Source of the DNA: G963666535 sp963666535
Lineage (GTDB): Bacteria > Bacillota > Clostridia > Oscillospirales > Oscillospiraceae
DNA: 64,000 nt
NCBI GenBank assembly: GCA_963666535.1
Contig: OY762913.1
Location: 558,001-622,000, forward strand
Direction of reading: 5' to 3'
In this document: piece after piece, positions 62,441 to 64,000 of the stretch
How the letters are laid out: each line of letters starts with the position of its first letter
How positions within the stretch are numbered: the first letter of the stretch is position 1
Notes under the pieces: model-generated
What the model saw: only the letters and a program-made list of their open reading frames with translations
The model's database searches: none
Told to the model about the DNA's origin: nothing
Position numbers and translations under genes: made by a program

Positions 62441-64000
62441 CTAAAGTAGCTCCGGCAGTCCAAGCTCTTTTAAGAAATTATTATGACTTGCCTTTGCCTT
62501 GATAATAGTATCTTCAATTGTATCCAAATTCTTTTTCACATCAGCAAGGTCAATAACTTCTTCTTCCGTAGCCGTGCTCACATATCTTGATATATTCAAA
62601 TTATATCCGTTCTTTTCAATTTCTTCCATGGAGACACGGCGAGAATACTTTTTATCATCATCTTTGCGGTATTGATATGTGTTAACTATTTTGTCGATAT
62701 GTTCAGGCGAAAGAACATTTTGACGTTTCCCTTTTTCGAAGTACTCGCTTGCATTAATAAAGAGCACATCATCAAACTTCTTACATTTTTTAAGCACAAG
62801 AATACAAACCGGAATACCCGTAGAAAAGAAGAGATTCGCCGGTAAACCTATGACCGTATCAATATTTCCATCTTTGAGCAATTTGGTTCGGATTCTCTCC
62901 TCTACTCCACCACGGAACAAAACACCATGTGGCAATATAATTGCCATAGTGCCTTCATCGCTTAAAAAGTGGAAACCGTGTAACAGAAAGGCAAAATCCG
63001 CTGCTGACTTTGGCGCCATTCCATAGCTTTTAAAGCGGAAATCCTCTGCCAGAGTATCGTTAGGCTCCCAGCGATAGCTAAAAGGCGGATTGGCTACTAC
63101 TGCATCACATTCAAGCTTTTTTGCTGGGTTCATTTCATTGAGAATATCCCAGTCATTGAGAAGTGAATCTCCGTGGAATATTTGAAACTCAGAATCTTTC
63201 AACCCATGCAGTAGCATATTCATACGAGCAAGGTTATAAGTTGTGATGTTCTTTTCCTGTCCGTATATTTGCCCGATGTTGTTTGGCCCAAGCTGCTTTC
63301 TAACGTTAATCAATAGTGAGCCGGAGCCACACGCGAAGTCAAGCACATTTTTAAGCTGCTTCTTTTTGCCTGTGCTTGGGTCTTGACTGTCAAGGGTAAC
63401 TATACGAGAAAGAATGGTTGAAATCTGCTGTGGGGTATAGAACTCCCCAGCTTTTTTGCCTGAGCCTGCAGCAAATTGTCCTATTAAGTACTCATAAGCA
63501 TCGCCTAAAATATCGCTTTCGTTAGGGAATTCTGATAACCCTTCAGCAATTGCCGTTACAATTGAGCACAACATTTTATTTCGTGCGGTATAGTTTTTTC
63601 CAAGTTTTTCGGAATCTAAATTTACTTCGGAAAACAATCCACGAAATGTGCTGTCAAAAGACTCGTTTTCAATGTATTTAAAACCGGCTTGCAAGGTTTT
63701 TAAGAGGTCATCGCTCTGCGTCCTTGCTAAATCATATATGCAGCCCCATAAATAATTGGGCTTTATTACATAGTGAACTTTACGGCGCATCTGCTTTTCA
63801 AATGCGTCGATGTCTGATTTGTTCATATTGTACCAAAGAGCAAGCGCTCTCCACGTTTCGGTTTGTTTTAGCTCGAAATAATCTTTGCCAAGCTCTTTTT
63901 TTACTGCCGTTTCATAATTGTCCGAAAGGTAACGCAAGAATAAGAAGGACAGCATATAATCACGGAAGTCATCGGCGTTCATAGCTCCTCGCAGTTTATC
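62441..64000 (-). CDS. hsdM: Type I restriction-modification methyltransferase subunit HsdM (partial at right edge)
   Basis: N6-adenine methyltransferase subunit; the visible part is 519 codons to the window edge. The ATG at 63982 (MNADDFRDYMLSFLFLRYLS) is not the true start. The frame continues upstream as DKLRGA to the edge, which matches the conserved ADKLRG.MNADDF.DY of HsdM N-termini. SAM motif I is DFACGSGSLLINV near residue 215 and catalytic motif IV is ANPPFSYRW near 297. The composition is clearly more A+T-rich than the mre/PBP2 region, suggesting acquisition as part of a restriction island. hsdS and hsdR are not in the window. Confidence 0.95.
   Translation of the reverse strand, partial: DKLRGAMNADDFRDYMLSFLFLRYLSDNYETAVKKELGKDYFELKQTETWRALALWYNMNKSDIDAFEKQMRRKVHYVIKPNYLWGCIYDLARTQSDDLLKTLQAGFKYIENESFDSTFRGLFSEVNLDSEKLGKNYTARNKMLCSIVTAIAEGLSEFPNESDILGDAYEYLIGQFAAGSGKKAGEFYTPQQISTILSRIVTLDSQDPSTGKKKQLKNVLDFACGSGSLLINVRKQLGPNNIGQIYGQEKNITTYNLARMNMLLHGLKDSEFQIFHGDSLLNDWDILNEMNPAKKLECDAVVANPPFSYRWEPNDTLAEDFRFKSYGMAPKSAADFAFLLHGFHFLSDEGTMAIILPHGVLFRGGVEERIRTKLLKDGNIDTVIGLPANLFFSTGIPVCILVLKKCKKFDDVLFINASEYFEKGKRQNVLSPEHIDKIVNTYQYRKDDDKKYSRRVSMEEIEKNGYNLNISRYVSTATEEEVIDLADVKKNLDTIEDTIIKAKASHNNFLKELGLPELL

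Overview
The window is a high-GC bacterial chromosome segment of Firmicutes/Clostridia type. The pth-mfd order, mreC-mreD-PBP2, a GntR/YtrA-type ABC cassette, strong GGAGG ribosome binding sites and the 16S rRNA sequence all fit the Oscillospiraceae (Oscillibacter-like gut anaerobes). Genus is an inference from memory of 16S signatures and was not searched.

Layout. 1-9.6 kb, minus strand: a Ca2+-type P-ATPase cut by the left edge, a PpiC/PrsA-like lipoprotein foldase, then the housekeeping run glmU(acetyltransferase half only)-prs-pth-mfd and an HD-domain protein. 9.8-20 kb: a CofE-like protein, a GntR-ABC ATPase-permease cassette, thiolase, CoA-transferase A/B (short-chain acyl-CoA metabolism), MntP, a membrane-anchored GH26-like glycosidase and TadA. 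20.6-27.1 kb: a complete rRNA operon in the order 16S-Ile-Ala-23S-Lys-Glu-5S-Asn-Met-Trp-Asp-Thr, with promoter, processing stems and a terminal hairpin. 27.3-37.5 kb: secreted and surface proteins, CorA, TrmO, a NiCo riboswitch controlling a CDF metal exporter, TspO, a membrane-tethered MerR protein with YbjQ, and a lipoprotein carrying a recent internal duplication. 37.8-42.2 kb: an isolated phage-type lysis cassette, DUF1836 and DegV proteins, and a small XRE-regulator locus whose last gene is broken. 42.3-47.3 kb: a four-gene response regulator/kinase/ABC module of the antimicrobial-peptide-resistance type. 47.5-62.3 kb: prmA, a metallophosphoesterase, DnaC/DnaD-type replication proteins, zapA, a U32 peptidase, dut, maf, mreC, mreD, PBP2, a GH13 enzyme and a membrane-anchored XRE protein. 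62.4 kb to the end: hsdM of a type I restriction system, visibly more A+T-rich and cut by the right edge.

The most unusual signal is not a gene. Two linked families of intergenic elements recur through the window. The long form (6420-6543, 30580-30855, 35171-35393, partial 41990-42120) is a chain of consecutive hairpins whose stems vary between copies by compensatory changes. The short form (33988, 47541, 51906, partial 52021) is a palindrome that contains an extended -10 box (TGnTATAAT). The copies share end sequences, and the long form looks like the short palindrome opened by an insert of roughly 240 bases. At least one copy (41990) appears to have landed inside a small gene. This could be a mobile structured-RNA or MITE-like family that carries promoters.
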